From NCBI GenBank assembly GCA_964601805.1, contig CAZROW010000112.1:1-5637 (forward strand): a stretch of 5,637 nucleotides of DNA, given 5' to 3'. The position numbers and the translations under genes are program-made. The notes beneath the pieces were generated by a model. That model saw only the letters and a program-made list of their open reading frames with translations. It searched no databases and had not been told where the DNA came from. The first letter of the stretch is position 1. Each line of letters opens with the position of its first letter. Of the stretch, positions 5,416 to 5,637 are shown piece after piece. The stretch is from Eutrophocola sp964601805. GTDB lineage: Bacteria; Pseudomonadota; Gammaproteobacteria; Pseudomonadales; Pseudohongiellaceae.

Positions 5416-5637
5416 ATGAATGAAGAGTTGCTCGCCGAATACATAGGTTCTCTTCAAAAGCGCATTGACCGCATAGCGTCTCTCCAGGTCAAGCTCGCCG
5501 AGGGCAATGCCAAGGCAGAGGAAAATGTGCGCCTGCTGGCTCATTCCCTGCACGGGTCCGGCACCTCTTTTGGATTTCCCGAAATCTCCGAGGCTGGCAA
5601 AGCCTTGGAACACGCCGATGCCGGCATGTTGGCAGAG
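5416..5637 (+). CDS. HPt-domain protein (histidine phosphotransfer), 3' end outside window
   Basis: 74 codons are readable, starting MNEELLAEYIGSLQKRIDRI. The stretch LAHSLHGSGTSFGFPEI matches the HPt signature H-x-x-(K/R/H)-G-(S/A)-x(3-5)-(F/L)-G. His43 is the expected phosphoryl acceptor. The usual Lys three residues after it is His46 here, and Gly47 and Ser48 are kept. The flanking segments are amphipathic helices, as in the HPt four-helix bundle. The start is supported by AGGGA at 5402-5406, nine bases upstream. Such domains pass phosphate between a hybrid histidine kinase and a response regulator in the cytoplasm. Whether this is a stand-alone HPt (about 100-120 residues) or the N-terminus of a larger kinase or regulator cannot be seen. 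The gene starts 57 bases after the barrel gene with no clear terminator or promoter between, so cotranscription is possible. Confidence 0.8.
   Translation, partial: MNEELLAEYIGSLQKRIDRIASLQVKLAEGNAKAEENVRLLAHSLHGSGTSFGFPEISEAGKALEHADAGMLAE

Overview
This 5.6 kb window looks like chromosomal DNA from a moderately GC-rich Gram-negative bacterium, most likely a gammaproteobacterium. Three things point there: a full-length E. coli-type UmuC, a lipoprotein with a lipobox, and a large outer-membrane beta-barrel protein ending in phenylalanine. I cannot name the genus. The sequence is a draft scaffold, because 1836-1935 is exactly 100 N, the usual placeholder for a gap of unknown length. Adjacency across that point is therefore a scaffolding claim and not read sequence.

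Layout. At the left edge (1-124, minus) is the N-terminus of a probable universal-stress-type small protein. Next comes a 377-base non-coding stretch (125-501). It holds an AT-rich segment with two palindromic TGATCA sites, then a GC-rich REP-like repeat present in two copies, then a heptamer tandem array (CCTTGTC units). umuC follows on the minus strand (502-1755), with a small perfect hairpin just past its stop codon. Upstream of umuC the same heptamer array appears again in inverted orientation and runs straight into the gap, so umuC sits between inverted copies of one repeat. No umuD, no clear ribosome binding site and no SOS box are visible next to umuC.

Right of the gap, three plus-strand genes follow. 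The first (1936-2988) lacks its start. It encodes a lipoprotein with a six-bladed-propeller sequence of the paraoxonase/SMP-30 type and keeps equivalents of the paraoxonase calcium ligands and active-site histidines. A perfect 10-bp hairpin (3020-3049) then separates it from a 750-residue exported protein (3106-5358). That protein has an N-terminal CBM9-like domain and a C-terminal DUF5916-type outer-membrane barrel. Its likely promoter takes its -35 box from the hairpin's 3' arm, and its real start is probably a TTG preceded by a strong ribosome binding site, not the more upstream ATG. The window ends inside a histidine-phosphotransfer (HPt) domain gene (5416 onward).

The genes do not form one recognisable pathway. 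The lipoprotein and the barrel protein are both envelope proteins but appear to have separate transcription signals. The HPt gene may be read from the barrel gene's transcript or start a signalling operon to the right. I found no clear evidence of a new multi-gene system. The most unusual material is the repeat architecture around umuC and the hairpin that seems to supply part of a promoter.
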